Origin: Candidatus Poribacteria bacterium
Lineage (GTDB): Bacteria; Poribacteria; WGA-4E; WGA-3G
Assembly (NCBI GenBank): GCA_958295945.1
Contig: OY282386.1
Coordinates: forward strand, 1 to 64,000
Length of the DNA stretch: 64,000 nt
Direction: 5' to 3'
The position numbers and the translations under genes were made by a program. Below the pieces are notes generated by a model that worked only from the letters and a program-made list of their open reading frames with translations, ran no database searches and had not been told where the DNA came from. Below, piece after piece: positions 8,725 to 18,241 of this stretch. Numbering within the stretch: position 1 is the stretch's first letter; every line of letters starts with the position of its first letter.

Positions 8725-10707
8725 TTATGCAACAATATCACACGGTGGGAGTGATGCCAAAAAAAGTTTGCCGTAACTACGTGTTATGATACGTGAATCC
8801 AATATCACAACAATACCGTTATCAGTTTGTGTTCGGATAAGTCTTCCGAACCCCTGTTTGAGACGTAGTATAGCTTCAGGTAAACTGAACTCATAGAATT
8901 CATTTCCGCCCTGTTCTTTAATCTGTTTAACCCGTGCTTCCATGATCGGATGCGTAGGCACTTCAAAAGGTAGTTTTGTGATAACGACATTACTTAATGC
9001 TTCACCACGGACATCAACCCCTTCCCAGAAACTGGAAGTGCCGAATAAAACTGAATCTGTATCCTCACGGAACGCTTTTAGCATATCTGTGCGCGATAGT
9101 TCACCACCCTGTTTATATACTTCAATACCAATTTCTGTCAGGAAAGGTTCAACTTCCTCATAGACTTCATCCATCATCTTGTAACTGGTAAACAGGACAA
9201 AAGCTTTACCGTGCGTCAATTTGAGATAGTGTTTGATTTCACGGATGGCAGCAGTGACAAACTCATCACTTCTCGGATCTGGCATAGACTGTGGAATATG
9301 TATCTTTACTTGTTCCTTGAAGTTAAATGGAGATTGGACTAACAGTTCCCGACAATCATCTATACCGATACGATTTTTGAAATAATCAAAATTATTAGAT
9401 GTTGAAAGAGTAGCACTTGTCATTACAACACTATCTTTTGTATCAAATAGGTTATCCTTCAACATCTGGCTAATATTCACAGGTGTGGCATTCAAAAGGA
9501 TACGCGGGTTTCGTCCCCTTGTGGAAGTTTCTACCCAGTATATATATTCAGGATCGGGTTGGTGTACCATCAAGTCTAATACTTCTCTGAGTCGTCTGCA
9601 CTGGTTGTAGTAAGAAGATAATTCCACCTCATCATCATCAGTTTCAGCATTATCACGTAGTTGTTTAAGTGTTTTTTCAATTTTCAACATTGGTGCATCT
9701 AATATATTCCCCGTTTCAAATACCTCAGAAACATTATTTCCATCAATTCGCTTAGTTGTGGTATAACCGTCTTCATTTGCGAAGTAATCTGCAACAGCAC
9801 GAAAAAATAGGTTTGCCTGTTCACGAGTTTCATCAACGCCCTTCACTAGATCTGACGAGTCAAATCGCGTAGCAGTACCACTTTCTTTTCCATCGGTATG
9901 AAGTGAGTCCAGAAGCCATTTGACTTGTGAGTTGCTGATTTTTAGACTTGTATGATTGGTAGCAGTGGATTCCAAATGGTGCGCTTCATCAATAACAAGG
10001 TAGTCATAATCGGGGAGAATACCAACAGAAGGATCAAGTTGACGGAGTGCCATATCGCTGAACAGGAGGTGGTGATTGACGATGAGTAGGTCTGCATTAT
10101 GCATCTCGTTGCGTGCATTGAAGTAGAAACAGACATCGTAGGTAGGACATTTACGTCCAAGACAGTTATCTCGGTCAGAAGCCATCTTGTCCCATACCAG
10201 AGATGTAGGTTGAATCGATAGGTCTGCGCGACTTCCATCCTCTGTTGTTTCTACCCACTCGACTACCTGCTTAACCTGATCTACCTCTTCTAAAGTGTCA
10301 AACAATCCGCGTTCGTAGGTTAGCAAATTATTCAATCTACGACGTGATAGATAGTTTCGCCGTCCTTTCGCAAGGACTGCCTTGAAATCACGTGGTAGCA
10401 CATCATGCAGAAACGGAATGTCCTTAGTTACCAACTGTTCCTGCAAACTGATAGTGTTGGTTGAAATGACAACAGTCTGATTTGTCTTGACAGAGAGCGA
10501 GACAGCGGGTATTAGATATGCAAAACTTTTACCGACTCCAGTTCCTGCTTCAACAATCAGATGTTCAGAGGCAGCGAATGCGCGGGCAACAGCGTTCGCC
10601 ATGAGGAGTTGTTCTTCACGATACTCATAACCCGATAGATGTTCTGAAATGATACCACCCGGACTAAAAATATCTTTCAGCGTGAGAGTTTTCGGTTTTT
10701 GTGCCAT
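8725..10707 (-). CDS. DinG/YoaA-type ATP-dependent DNA helicase (XPD family)
   Basis: This 660-residue SF2 helicase has Walker A GTGVGKS (residues 55-61), the DEAH box VIDEAHH (about 238-244), TSATL (motif III-like) and QGFGRLIRT (motif VI). It would unwind DNA 5'-3' in repair or at stalled forks and R-loops. An iron-sulfur insert is visible as C182, C187 and C193, but the position expected to hold the first cluster cysteine in the NYLC block reads NYLS (Ser121). The cluster may therefore be altered, or a noncanonical ligand used. The length fits a DinG without the N-terminal exonuclease. It is the first gene of a minus-strand group, separated by 50 bp from an upstream protease gene. Confidence 0.92.
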   Translation of the reverse strand: MAQKPKTLTLKDIFSPGGIISEHLSGYEYREEQLLMANAVARAFAASEHLIVEAGTGVGKSFAYLIPAVSLSVKTNQTVVISTNTISLQEQLVTKDIPFLHDVLPRDFKAVLAKGRRNYLSRRRLNNLLTYERGLFDTLEEVDQVKQVVEWVETTEDGSRADLSIQPTSLVWDKMASDRDNCLGRKCPTYDVCFYFNARNEMHNADLLIVNHHLLFSDMALRQLDPSVGILPDYDYLVIDEAHHLESTATNHTSLKISNSQVKWLLDSLHTDGKESGTATRFDSSDLVKGVDETREQANLFFRAVADYFANEDGYTTTKRIDGNNVSEVFETGNILDAPMLKIEKTLKQLRDNAETDDDEVELSSYYNQCRRLREVLDLMVHQPDPEYIYWVETSTRGRNPRILLNATPVNISQMLKDNLFDTKDSVVMTSATLSTSNNFDYFKNRIGIDDCRELLVQSPFNFKEQVKIHIPQSMPDPRSDEFVTAAIREIKHYLKLTHGKAFVLFTSYKMMDEVYEEVEPFLTEIGIEVYKQGGELSRTDMLKAFREDTDSVLFGTSSFWEGVDVRGEALSNVVITKLPFEVPTHPIMEARVKQIKEQGGNEFYEFSLPEAILRLKQGFGRLIRTQTDNGIVVILDSRIITRSYGKLFLASLPPCDIVA

Positions 10708-10756
10708 GTGCCTTATTTACAACGTTATCTGAAAAATGGTAATAATGTTTAGAACC

Positions 10757-12088
10757 TTATTTTTGTAAATGAACTGTTAGTTTTTCTTCGCCGTGGCTGC
10801 TTTTTATGTCAAACATCAGTTCTTTAAGTTCTTTATGCCTTTGGAGTAATGCCTCAAGCGTTTGCACATCAGATACTTGTTCACCATTGATTGCAGTGAT
10901 AAGTGCACCGCGTGGGATCTTTGCATAGAACCCAGGAGCATCTACCTTAACTCTTTTAACAATTACACCACGATCTTCATCAGTGAGATATGTATATCTC
11001 TGTGCATCACCTTTTTCTAGCTGCCGCACCGCTAACCCAAGCGTATTCCAAGAAACAGAATTATCTTCATACGGCAATCCTACCATTTCTGGTGGAATTT
11101 CAACAATTGTTGCCCTGAGTGTTCTTTTCTGACCACGCCGTATCACTTTGATTACAGATTCTTTACCGACAGTAGAGTCGGCAATGAGCATTTGAAATTG
11201 AAGTTTGTTTTTGACCTTTTTTCCATTGTATTCATAGATGATATCACGCCATTGTAAACCTGCTTTGTCAGCAGGTGTTCCCAATTGCACTCTTTCCACA
11301 CTAATACCCTGTGCCACCTCCAGTATACTAATTCCAAGATAACCGCGAATGATTTTTCCATTTGCAATAAGTTGGTCACCAATGGCACTGGCAAGGTTGC
11401 TGGGTATAGCAAAACCTGCACCTGCCCTCACAGGTAATGGAGTATCTTCTACCTTTCGAATTAGAGCGTTAATACCAATGACTTCTCCATAGATATTTAA
11501 GAGAGGTCCTCCGCTGCTGCCGGTATTAATCCAAGCATCAGTTTGGATGAAGTTTTGGTAGCGGATGATAGGCATTCCTCCAAAGATATCACGACTTTTT
11601 CCGCTAACAATACCTGTTGTTACTGTATAGTCAAGTCGAAAAGGGTTACCAATAGCGATAGCAAATTGCCCAACACGAACTTTCTCGGAATCAGCCAATG
11701 CCAAAGTAGGGAATTTTTTCTCACTGTCAACCTTCAGGATTGCGACATCTGTGATTATATCTGTTCCAACTAATTTCGCATCAATTATGCTGCCATCTAA
11801 CAACTTGACTTCATAACGTTGTCCTCCGTGAACGATGTGGTCATTTGTTATAATATAACCGTCTTCACGAAAAAAGAAGCCGGAACCTAATCTATTTAAA
11901 TCCCTATTTGAATGTCTAACAAAAATCCCAACAATCGCAGGTTTACTTTTGGCAGCGATATCAATAAATGCATCCTCAATTGTGCTTAGAAGTTCTATAC
12001 TGGTGGGTTGTTTGGCTTGGAACGCACACGATGAGAGAATAGTAATAAGAATGAAAAGGATACATATCAAATAACTCTGTTTTCGCAT
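10757..12088 (-). CDS. HtrA/DegP-like serine protease lipoprotein, copy 1
   Basis: The start at 12088 has AGAGGAT upstream and gives a signal peptide with lipobox ILSSC, so the 443-residue product should be a periplasmic lipoprotein. The S1C protease domain has the catalytic triad: His in TNDHIVHGG, Asp in TDVAILKVD and Ser in NTGSSGGPL. Two C-terminal PDZ-like segments follow (GYLGISI to VIRRGQ, and GVIVKRVKVDAPGFYAKI). It would degrade or chaperone misfolded envelope proteins. The next gene upstream (12220-13548) is a paralogue of equal length and layout, so this is a tandem duplication. Confidence 0.9.
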   Translation of the reverse strand: MRKQSYLICILFILITILSSCAFQAKQPTSIELLSTIEDAFIDIAAKSKPAIVGIFVRHSNRDLNRLGSGFFFREDGYIITNDHIVHGGQRYEVKLLDGSIIDAKLVGTDIITDVAILKVDSEKKFPTLALADSEKVRVGQFAIAIGNPFRLDYTVTTGIVSGKSRDIFGGMPIIRYQNFIQTDAWINTGSSGGPLLNIYGEVIGINALIRKVEDTPLPVRAGAGFAIPSNLASAIGDQLIANGKIIRGYLGISILEVAQGISVERVQLGTPADKAGLQWRDIIYEYNGKKVKNKLQFQMLIADSTVGKESVIKVIRRGQKRTLRATIVEIPPEMVGLPYEDNSVSWNTLGLAVRQLEKGDAQRYTYLTDEDRGVIVKRVKVDAPGFYAKIPRGALITAINGEQVSDVQTLEALLQRHKELKELMFDIKSSHGEEKLTVHLQK

Positions 12089-12219
12089 AGATAATCCTCT
12101 TTTAGTTATTTCAGATAGTTGGGTATATGTTATTGTTCCAACATATTTCAACGTAACTATATTGCGTGAATTGGGAGGAATGGTGTCCTTCACTCCATTA
12201 CCTACCAATTCTCTTTGAC

Positions 12220-13548
12220 TTATTTGATCAGACTTACTTTTTCTGAACCTTGGATACTTTTTATATCAAGAATAAATTCCGATAGGTCTGAATTATTTTC
12301 AAGGTAAGTTTCAAGGTTTTTGCCGTCCTTAATTTCCTGTCCATTGATAGCGATGATGAGTGTACCCCGTGAAATTTTGGCTTTGGAGCCGGGTGAATTC
12401 CTCTTAACCTTTTCAACCATCAGACCGCGGTCTTCAGAATTTAAATATGCGTATCTCTGGTAATTGTTGTTCTCTAACATTCGCACGGCTACCCCGAGTG
12501 TTTTCCAAGAAACAGACTCAGTATTAACAGAACGTCCTACTAATGCAAGTGGCATCTCATCTATAGTTAAATCGAGTGTTATTTCCTGATCTTGACGTAG
12601 CACCTTAATTGGATATTGTTGTCCGATCTGACATTCCATAATTAGCAATTCAAAATCTGAGACACTAGGGACCGATTCCCCATCAAATTCAACGATAATA
12701 TCATTTCGTTTTAGACCACACTGTGATGCAGATGTGTTCTGTTTTACACTTTCTATCCTAATACCTTGTGCAACACTTCGCATATCAGCGTTGAAGTGTC
12801 CACGTATAATTCTGCCATGAGCAATGAGTTGTTCGCTAATCTCTTTCGCAAGATCACAATTTACCGCCAGAGTTGATCCTTCACCCGGATTTAAGGCAGT
12901 GACACCGATGACTTCACCTTGTATATTTATTAAGGGGCCACCGCTGCTCCCAGGGTTAATCCAAGCATCAGTTTGGATGTAATTACGGTGGTATTGATAG
13001 AGCGTGTTCTTCTCGTGAAAACAACGGTTTTTCCCACCGACAATCCCAGCAGTCACTGTATACTTATATCCGATTGGGTCACCGATTGCAATCGCAAATT
13101 GTCCTACTCTAACCTTTGATGAATCCGCCATTTTGAGAACAGAATACTCTTGCTGTCCATTTATTTTTATTACAGCTATATCAGTATTTCGATCGCCTCC
13201 AACCATTCTTGCATCATGTGTGCTGCCATTGGACAAACTAACAGTGATCTTTTCCGCTCCACGCACCACATGTTCGTTGGTTAGAATATAACCGTCATCC
13301 CGGATAAGAAAGCCAGAACCTCCTCCTGATGTTTTGACAGGCTTGTTATCTTTTAACTCTTTTTTTGTAACTGATATACTGACAATAGCTGGCTTACTTT
13401 GCTCAACGATATTAGTAATGGTATTTTCAAAAGAACTTAATATGTCAATATCAGTGTTTTGTTGTACTTGAAGGGTGGGTGAAGCACATGAATTCATCAT
13501 TACTACGAAAACGAGGAAAAGAGTGGTAAGTTTTGTTTTACTTTGCAT
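12220..13548 (-). CDS. HtrA/DegP-like serine protease lipoprotein, copy 2
   Basis: The start at 13548 has GAAGG upstream and yields a lipoprotein signal ending MNSC. The 442-residue product carries the triad His in TNEHVVRG, Asp in NTDIAVIKI and Ser in NPGSSGGPL, then two PDZ-like regions (GHFNADMRSVAQGI and GLMVEKVKRNSPGSKAKI). It aligns throughout with its downstream neighbour but has diverged, especially in the N-terminal linker and PDZ loops, so the pair may differ in substrate. A longer reading from 13683 would put 45 unlikely residues before the signal peptide. Confidence 0.9.
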   Translation of the reverse strand: MQSKTKLTTLFLVFVVMMNSCASPTLQVQQNTDIDILSSFENTITNIVEQSKPAIVSISVTKKELKDNKPVKTSGGGSGFLIRDDGYILTNEHVVRGAEKITVSLSNGSTHDARMVGGDRNTDIAVIKINGQQEYSVLKMADSSKVRVGQFAIAIGDPIGYKYTVTAGIVGGKNRCFHEKNTLYQYHRNYIQTDAWINPGSSGGPLINIQGEVIGVTALNPGEGSTLAVNCDLAKEISEQLIAHGRIIRGHFNADMRSVAQGIRIESVKQNTSASQCGLKRNDIIVEFDGESVPSVSDFELLIMECQIGQQYPIKVLRQDQEITLDLTIDEMPLALVGRSVNTESVSWKTLGVAVRMLENNNYQRYAYLNSEDRGLMVEKVKRNSPGSKAKISRGTLIIAINGQEIKDGKNLETYLENNSDLSEFILDIKSIQGSEKVSLIK

Positions 13549-13699
13549 TTGAAAACCTTCTAATGTATTTTTTAATTTTGAAATGTGTTTTATGTAATAG
13601 TTACTATACTTTGGACAATTTTCATACGTGAGTTTAGGACAAGAAATTTGTTGGACGACATCTGTTACCCAATTCTGACACAATACCCAAACGCTCTTT

Positions 13700-13848
13700 G
13701 CTCCAGCGGAGCAATATGTTTATAGCCACAGTATGGAACAACCTCCCCGCTCCAGCGGAGCGGTATGTATGAATTAACACATAGCACTCCGCTGGAGTGC
13801 GAGAATATGCCATAACGTTTCTATAAACATAGCACTCCGCTGGAGTGC
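13700..13848. repeat. cluster of four CTCCAGCGGAG palindromes
   Basis: GCTCCAGCGGAGC occurs at 13700-13712 and 13749-13761. The inverted, longer form GCACTCCGCTGGAGTGC occurs at 13784-13800 and 13832-13848. Similarity extends past the palindrome: the first copy continues ATATGTTTATAG, and the fourth, read in reverse, continues TATGTTTATAG. The copies are therefore units of one repeat in opposite orientations and can pair into large hairpins. A related CTCCAGTGGAG lies at 58981. They fill the 575-bp gap between the second HtrA-like gene and the Rpn-like gene; the rest of that gap shows nothing clear. Confidence 0.8.
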
Positions 13849-14123
13849 AGCATTTTTCGTGGGGTTCCCCCGATATGGGAAACTCGCTGAAAATTGTTTC
13901 TCCGTTGAAGACTCAACTTCCGCTGAACAAAAACTGTCCAAACTATAGTAATAGTTAACACACTAAATAAATGTTTAGTTCCGATCAATGTGTGTAAGTA
14001 TAATGTTGTTCTACTCAATGCCTCCTATAATACTCTTGGTGACATGGATTTTACATATCCAGAACCTATAAAACTTGAAACGATACCAGAAAAACGATAG
14101 ATAACAGAGACGAAATTATGTTA

Positions 14124-15032
14124 TTAGTCAAGCATTAGTTTGAAGGCATCAAGACTTTGCACCTGTGCAGCAGCGAGATGTAACTGTTCAAGTTGCTGTA
14201 AATCGGTAATGCGTTGTAGGACAGGGATAAGGCCATTAACAGCGTCTGCTGCAAATTTGTCTTTCAGTAATGCTAAGGTGTTTTTAATTGTAGTTTCTCT
14301 TGTGCCTTGTTCAAGACCTTGTGCAACCCCTTGTTCAAGACCTTGTGCAATGAATTCATCGCGTAGCAGTTGATAATATTTAGATTCTTGCATGAGTTCC
14401 TCCGAAATAATTCGTTTGAATAGTTGTACGTCATGGACAATACTGCCAAAAAGAGAGATAGCACAGAGTAAATCACCCCGTGCCTGCTGATCAACAGGTG
14501 TAGCATACACAGTATTGACACATTCTTGTACCCATTGTGATATTTCCATTCCTGCGGGAGGTTTCATCAGTGGAGTAAATGGTAGAAGACCGGGTGCCTG
14601 CATCTCTAATACCGCTTGTCCATCTATGTCAATCAATCGTATCACCTTATATCGTAAAGTGTATTCGTAACCATGTGAACTATATTGATATAAACCCGTG
14701 TCATTTCTCCCCGCATTCGGATGAAAATAGATTACATTGGAATAGACAGGTATTTGATGTTTTCCGATGAGGTGTCCTTGATATGTTGCGTTTCGTGCCC
14801 ACATCGGTGTATGTGTACTATCGCGAAGCTGCAACTCAATGTGCAGGATTACTTCACTATTGTTGACGCGCATACGTTTTACGCTGTCGGTTCGTTGCCC
14901 TATAACTATTTGCTGTTCTGTGTCAATATTATCTATTACTTCAACGTCACTTATGCCAAGTACAAACTGTGAGATTTCGGTAGCATAATCTGAAAAAAGA
15001 TATTTCGTTATTTTATCATATTCTTGCGCCAT
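14124..15032 (-). CDS. Rpn/YhgA-like PD-(D/E)XK nuclease (transposase_31 family)
   Basis: This 302-residue protein resembles the Rpn recombination-promoting nuclease family. The nuclease core is in the first 90 residues: KYLFSDY at the N-terminus, RTDSVKRM with the acidic metal ligand, then ILHIELQLR with the ExQ form of the motif. The C-terminus has a short repeat of QGLEQG and a helical tail, as in many family members. Family proteins cut DNA in vitro and raise RecA-independent recombination. It lies beside a cluster of palindromic repeats, which may be incidental. Confidence 0.85.
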   Translation of the reverse strand: MAQEYDKITKYLFSDYATEISQFVLGISDVEVIDNIDTEQQIVIGQRTDSVKRMRVNNSEVILHIELQLRDSTHTPMWARNATYQGHLIGKHQIPVYSNVIYFHPNAGRNDTGLYQYSSHGYEYTLRYKVIRLIDIDGQAVLEMQAPGLLPFTPLMKPPAGMEISQWVQECVNTVYATPVDQQARGDLLCAISLFGSIVHDVQLFKRIISEELMQESKYYQLLRDEFIAQGLEQGVAQGLEQGTRETTIKNTLALLKDKFAADAVNGLIPVLQRITDLQQLEQLHLAAAQVQSLDAFKLMLD

Positions 15033-15117
15033 AAAAGAATTATATCTTTTTCACCTCTAATTGTCAAGGTGAAACAGATAGATGAGCAAATTCAATGGCT
15101 CTGGAAATAAAAACTTC

Positions 15118-15163
15118 TTGACGTAAATCTGACAATTCTATATAATTTAGCCATGTCTAAATT
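15118..15163 (+). promoter_or_regulatory. upstream copy of the tro promoter and DtxR/MntR-type operator
   Basis: -35 TTGACG is at 15118-15123 and -10 TATAAT at 15141-15146 with a 17-bp spacer. The palindrome AATTTAGCCATGTCTAAATT at 15144-15163 overlaps the -10 box; 9 of its 10 base-pair positions are symmetric. Its TTTAG-N6-CTAAA form matches sites of the DtxR/MntR/TroR/SirR group. Bound repressor would block RNA polymerase. Confidence 0.82.
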
Positions 15164-15261
15164 AATTTGTTGATAGAATTAACATTTCTGATGTATATCA
15201 ACTAAACTTGGGTGGGTTAGACCTACCATACACCTTCAATGGCTATGAAAATAAAAACTTC

Positions 15262-15307
15262 TTGACGTAAATCTGACAATTCTATATAATTTAGCCATGC
15301 CTAAATT
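15262..15307 (+). promoter_or_regulatory. downstream copy of the tro promoter and DtxR/MntR-type operator
   Basis: This is the second unit of the duplication: TTGACG at 15262-15267, TATAAT at 15285-15290, and the palindrome AATTTAGCCATGCCTAAATT at 15288-15307. It is the copy nearer the repressor gene, leaving a leader of about 125 nt. Confidence 0.83.
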
Positions 15308-15428
15308 AATTTGTTGATAGAATTAACATTTCTGATGTATATCAACTAAACTTGGGTGGGTTAGACCTACCATACACCGCACGATAAGGTTACACGTTTA
15401 ATGTGTTTCTTGCGGATAGGAAAGACAA

Positions 15429-16100
15429 ATGCTTACACAGGCGGCTGAGGACTACCTCAAGTCAATCTATAAGTTACAAGAAAAAGGTGGTAAAGTTTCA
15501 ACTGGTAATTTAGCAGAATACCTTGATGTTAAACCTTCCTCTGCAACAGGAATGATCAAAAAACTCAAGACGATGAAACTCGTAAGTCATGAAAGGTATC
15601 AAGGTGTTACACTCACAGATGCGGGTAAAACAATTGCCCTTGAAATCATTCGGCATCATCGTTTGTTGGAACTATATCTTTTCAAGGCACTTGGTGTGCC
15701 GTGGGATGGCGTTCACGAAGAAGCAGAGAAATTAGAGCACGTAATATCAGAAGACATGGAAGCACGGATGGATGCATTTCTCGGATATCCAACTGAAGAT
15801 CCACACGGTTCCCCTATACCTGATAAAAATGGCGTTGTATTGAAAGCACCTTCTGTTCAGATGACCGACTTAAACAATGGTCAATCTTGTGTAGTAGCTG
15901 AAGTGAGTGATGATGATTCTGCGTTGCTGCGTCATCTTGGCAGTTTTAGTCTTTATCCCGGTACAGCGTTCCGGGTAATTGAAGTTGCCCCATTTGAAGG
16001 TCCTTTCACTATTGATATTGCTGGACAGCAAGTGGTAATTGGACGTGAGGTTGCAAAACATATATTCGTCAATAATATAGAAGAAACAGATAATGTATAG
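15429..16100 (+). CDS. troR: Mn-type metal-dependent transcriptional repressor (MntR/TroR, DtxR family)
   Basis: This 223-residue protein has a winged-helix domain (1-65), a metal-binding/dimerisation domain (66-140) and a C-terminal SH3-like FeoA-type domain (about 150-215). The metal-site residues follow MntR rather than DtxR: Asp8 replaces Met10, and E100-x2-E103-H104 puts Glu where DtxR has Cys102; His77 is also kept. That points to Mn(II) sensing. It heads an operon for metal efflux and uptake and has matching palindromes in its own promoter, so autoregulation of the whole operon is likely. The start has GGATAGGA upstream. The metal assignment is inference from residues. Confidence 0.9.
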   Translation: MLTQAAEDYLKSIYKLQEKGGKVSTGNLAEYLDVKPSSATGMIKKLKTMKLVSHERYQGVTLTDAGKTIALEIIRHHRLLELYLFKALGVPWDGVHEEAEKLEHVISEDMEARMDAFLGYPTEDPHGSPIPDKNGVVLKAPSVQMTDLNNGQSCVVAEVSDDDSALLRHLGSFSLYPGTAFRVIEVAPFEGPFTIDIAGQQVVIGREVAKHIFVNNIEETDNV

Positions 16101-16120
16101 GCGCGCTTTGAAGGCGCGCA
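16101..16120. repeat. GCGCGC hairpin between the repressor and exporter genes
   Basis: GGCGCGC, a TTTGAA loop, then GGCGCGC gives a 6-bp all-GC hairpin just after the repressor stop. It resembles the hairpin at 8507-8525 and may stabilise or attenuate the tro transcript. There is no T run, so it is not a terminator. Confidence 0.6.
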
Positions 16121-16142
16121 TATTACCGATGAGGGAATCCAA

Positions 16143-17276
16143 ATGGAAAAACAAAAAGACATTAAACCAGATGACAAAACGACTAAAACGTGGAAACACC
16201 ATCTACAAGATGAATTGGATGCTAGTTTCCTCTACAGTGAATTAGCAATCTTAGAATCGGACCCTGATCGGAAAGATATATTACTTGAACTTGCTGAAGT
16301 GGAAAGTCGCCATGTAGCGCGTTGGGAGGAGATTTTATCATCTTATGATGTAGAGATCAAAAAGCAACGTCCAACATTCAAGGCGAAATTCTGGGCATGG
16401 TATGCGCAGAAGTTCGGGAGCACATTCCCACTTGCGCGAATGCTTGACGAAGAAGCGAGTGAAGTAAAAGAATACCTTACGCTGCATAAAAACAGCACTC
16501 TAGAAGATGCTAAAGAAACTGCACTTCTGCTTGCTAAAGAATCCGCAATGCATACAGAAAGCCTTCAGGAACTCACTGGTTCAAGTGATGAACCATGGCA
16601 TAAAACTGAATCAGGAGGCATGCTTGGAAATATAGTTTACGGTTTTAACGATGGATTAACTGCCAACTTCGGTTTAGTTGCTGGAGTAATCGCCGCCACA
16701 GATAGTCCCGTAACTATTATGGTCACCGGCATTGTTGGTACAGTCGCAGATTCACTCTCAATGGGAGCTTCAGGCTACCTCGCAGCAAAGAGTGAACAAG
16801 AGGTGTATGAACACGAAATTGAAATTGAAAAAGATGAAATCCGATTTATGCCTGACATTGAGGAGGATGAACTCACACTAATTTATGCTTCTCGTGGAGT
16901 ACCAAAGGAACATGCACGACTCCTTGCACAAGAAGTAATGAGTGATCCAGAAAGGGCATTAGAGGAAAAAATTCAATCCGAACTTAAGATTGGTGAAATG
17001 CATACAACTCCATTTAAAGAAGGATGGATCACTGGACTGGCAACTGCTGTTGGTGCCTTTATTCCTGTTGCACCTTTTCTGTTTACTTCAGGTCTTGCAG
17101 CGATATGGATCTCTTTTACACTGGCAATGTTTTCGCACTTTGCAGTCGGTGCCGCGCGGAGTCTATTCACCGGACGTGGTTTATTTCGAAGTGGAATTGA
17201 TATGTTTGTTGTCGGTCTCGGTGTGGCAGGTGTTGGCTATCTTGTAGGAAAAGTTTTAGAACAATTTATCTTTTGA
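16143..17276 (+). CDS. MbfA-like ferritin-domain VIT1/CCC1 metal exporter
   Basis: This 377-residue protein joins a ferritin/rubrerythrin-like N-terminal domain (about 18-145) to a VIT1/CCC1 membrane domain (about 158-377). The diiron ligand pattern is visible: Glu24, Glu54 with His57, acidic residues near 103, and Glu133 with His137. The membrane half has GFNDGLTANFGLVAG, the conserved DSLSMGASGYLA block and three C-terminal helices. The closest known layout is MbfA of rhizobia, an Fe/Mn exporter. Placing an exporter in the same operon as an uptake system and its repressor is unusual, because the two normally respond oppositely to metal. Fe or Mn as substrate is inferred. Confidence 0.88.
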   Translation: MEKQKDIKPDDKTTKTWKHHLQDELDASFLYSELAILESDPDRKDILLELAEVESRHVARWEEILSSYDVEIKKQRPTFKAKFWAWYAQKFGSTFPLARMLDEEASEVKEYLTLHKNSTLEDAKETALLLAKESAMHTESLQELTGSSDEPWHKTESGGMLGNIVYGFNDGLTANFGLVAGVIAATDSPVTIMVTGIVGTVADSLSMGASGYLAAKSEQEVYEHEIEIEKDEIRFMPDIEEDELTLIYASRGVPKEHARLLAQEVMSDPERALEEKIQSELKIGEMHTTPFKEGWITGLATAVGAFIPVAPFLFTSGLAAIWISFTLAMFSHFAVGAARSLFTGRGLFRSGIDMFVVGLGVAGVGYLVGKVLEQFIF

Positions 17277-17287
17277 AATCTGAAATT

Positions 17288-18241
17288 ATGCAAAGATTAT
17301 TTCTTATATCTATTACAATTTTTGTTTTGGCGATTCTCGGTTGTGATAAAAAAACTTCGGATACAGCAGCGAACAAGAATGTTCGTATCGTTGCTACGAT
17401 TGGAATGATTACCGATGTCGTCAAAAATGTTGGTGGTGAACATGTAGAGGTAATCGGGATGATGGGCCCCGGTGTGGACCCGCACCTTTATAAACCGACT
17501 GCTAAGGATATTAAACACTTGAATTCCGCACAAATCATCTTTTATAACGGATTACATCTTGAGGCTAATAAATTAGGAGACGTTCTTGCCAAGATGTCAG
17601 GTGATACCAAATCCGTTGCTGTAACAGATGGAATAGATAAAACATATCTTCTATCACCCACAGAATTTGATGGAAATTATGATCCACACTTATGGTTTGA
17701 TGTAACCCTATGGATGAAAGCAACCGAAAAGGTACGGGACACTCTAATTGAAGTCGATATAAATAATGAGGTTACATATCAAAACAATGCGGAACATTAT
17801 CTCACACAACTCATCGAACTACATAAATATGTCCAGACACAAGCAGAACGTGTACCACCTGAACAACGCGTGCTCGTTACAGCACACGACGCTTTCAACT
17901 ACTTTGGAAAAGCGTATGGGTTTGAAGTGCGCGGGTTGCAAGGAATTAGCACTGTTTCAGAGGCTGCCATCTCCGATGTTCAGGAATTAGCCTCCTTTAT
18001 TGCAGAACGACAGATTCCTGCAATTTTTGTAGAATCGTCTGTGCCAGCACGCAGTCTTGAGGCAGTGAAAGCCGCAGTGAAATCAAAGGGATTTGATGTG
18101 CAGATTGGTGGCGAACTCTTTTCTGACGCAATGGGAGATGAGGGTACATCTGAAGGCACTTATATCGGGATGGTGAAACATAATATTGATACCATTGTAA
18201 AGGCATTGATCGGAGAAACTACTCATTCAGAGGATGAATAA
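17288..18241 (+). CDS. troA: TroA-type metal ABC transporter substrate-binding lipoprotein
   Basis: With the ATG at 17288 the protein has 317 residues and a lipoprotein signal ending AILGC. A TTG at 17273, overlapping the upstream TGA, is the alternative start. The four ligands expected for TroA are at nearly identical positions: His66 (DPHLYKP), His134 (DPHLWFD), His200 (TAHDAF) and Asp280 (ELFSDAMG). The His at position 200, and no His-rich loop, fit TroA (Zn/Mn) rather than PsaA or Znu[12 protein letters not shown] is also a TroA block. It captures metal for the transporter encoded next. Confidence 0.92.
   Translation: MQRLFLISITIFVLAILGCDKKTSDTAANKNVRIVATIGMITDVVKNVGGEHVEVIGMMGPGVDPHLYKPTAKDIKHLNSAQIIFYNGLHLEANKLGDVLAKMSGDTKSVAVTDGIDKTYLLSPTEFDGNYDPHLWFDVTLWMKATEKVRDTLIEVDINNEVTYQNNAEHYLTQLIELHKYVQTQAERVPPEQRVLVTAHDAFNYFGKAYGFEVRGLQGISTVSEAAISDVQELASFIAERQIPAIFVESSVPARSLEAVKAAVKSKGFDVQIGGELFSDAMGDEGTSEGTYIGMVKHNIDTIVKALIGETTHSEDE

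Larger units (their letters stand above)
15091..15378. repeat. 144-bp perfect-register tandem duplication carrying promoter and operator
   Basis: Unit 1 is 15091-15234 and unit 2 is 15235-15378. They differ at only a few bases (near 15101-15105 and at 15156). Each holds a TTGACG-N17-TATAAT promoter, a 20-bp palindrome and a further inverted repeat GTTGATA/TATCAAC. The pair lies directly upstream of the metal-dependent repressor gene. Confidence 0.93.

Noticed and set aside
17273-17287. TTG start for the TroA-type lipoprotein
   Set aside because: The ATG at 17288 gives a standard lipoprotein signal; the five extra residues add nothing and no ribosome site is seen for the TTG.
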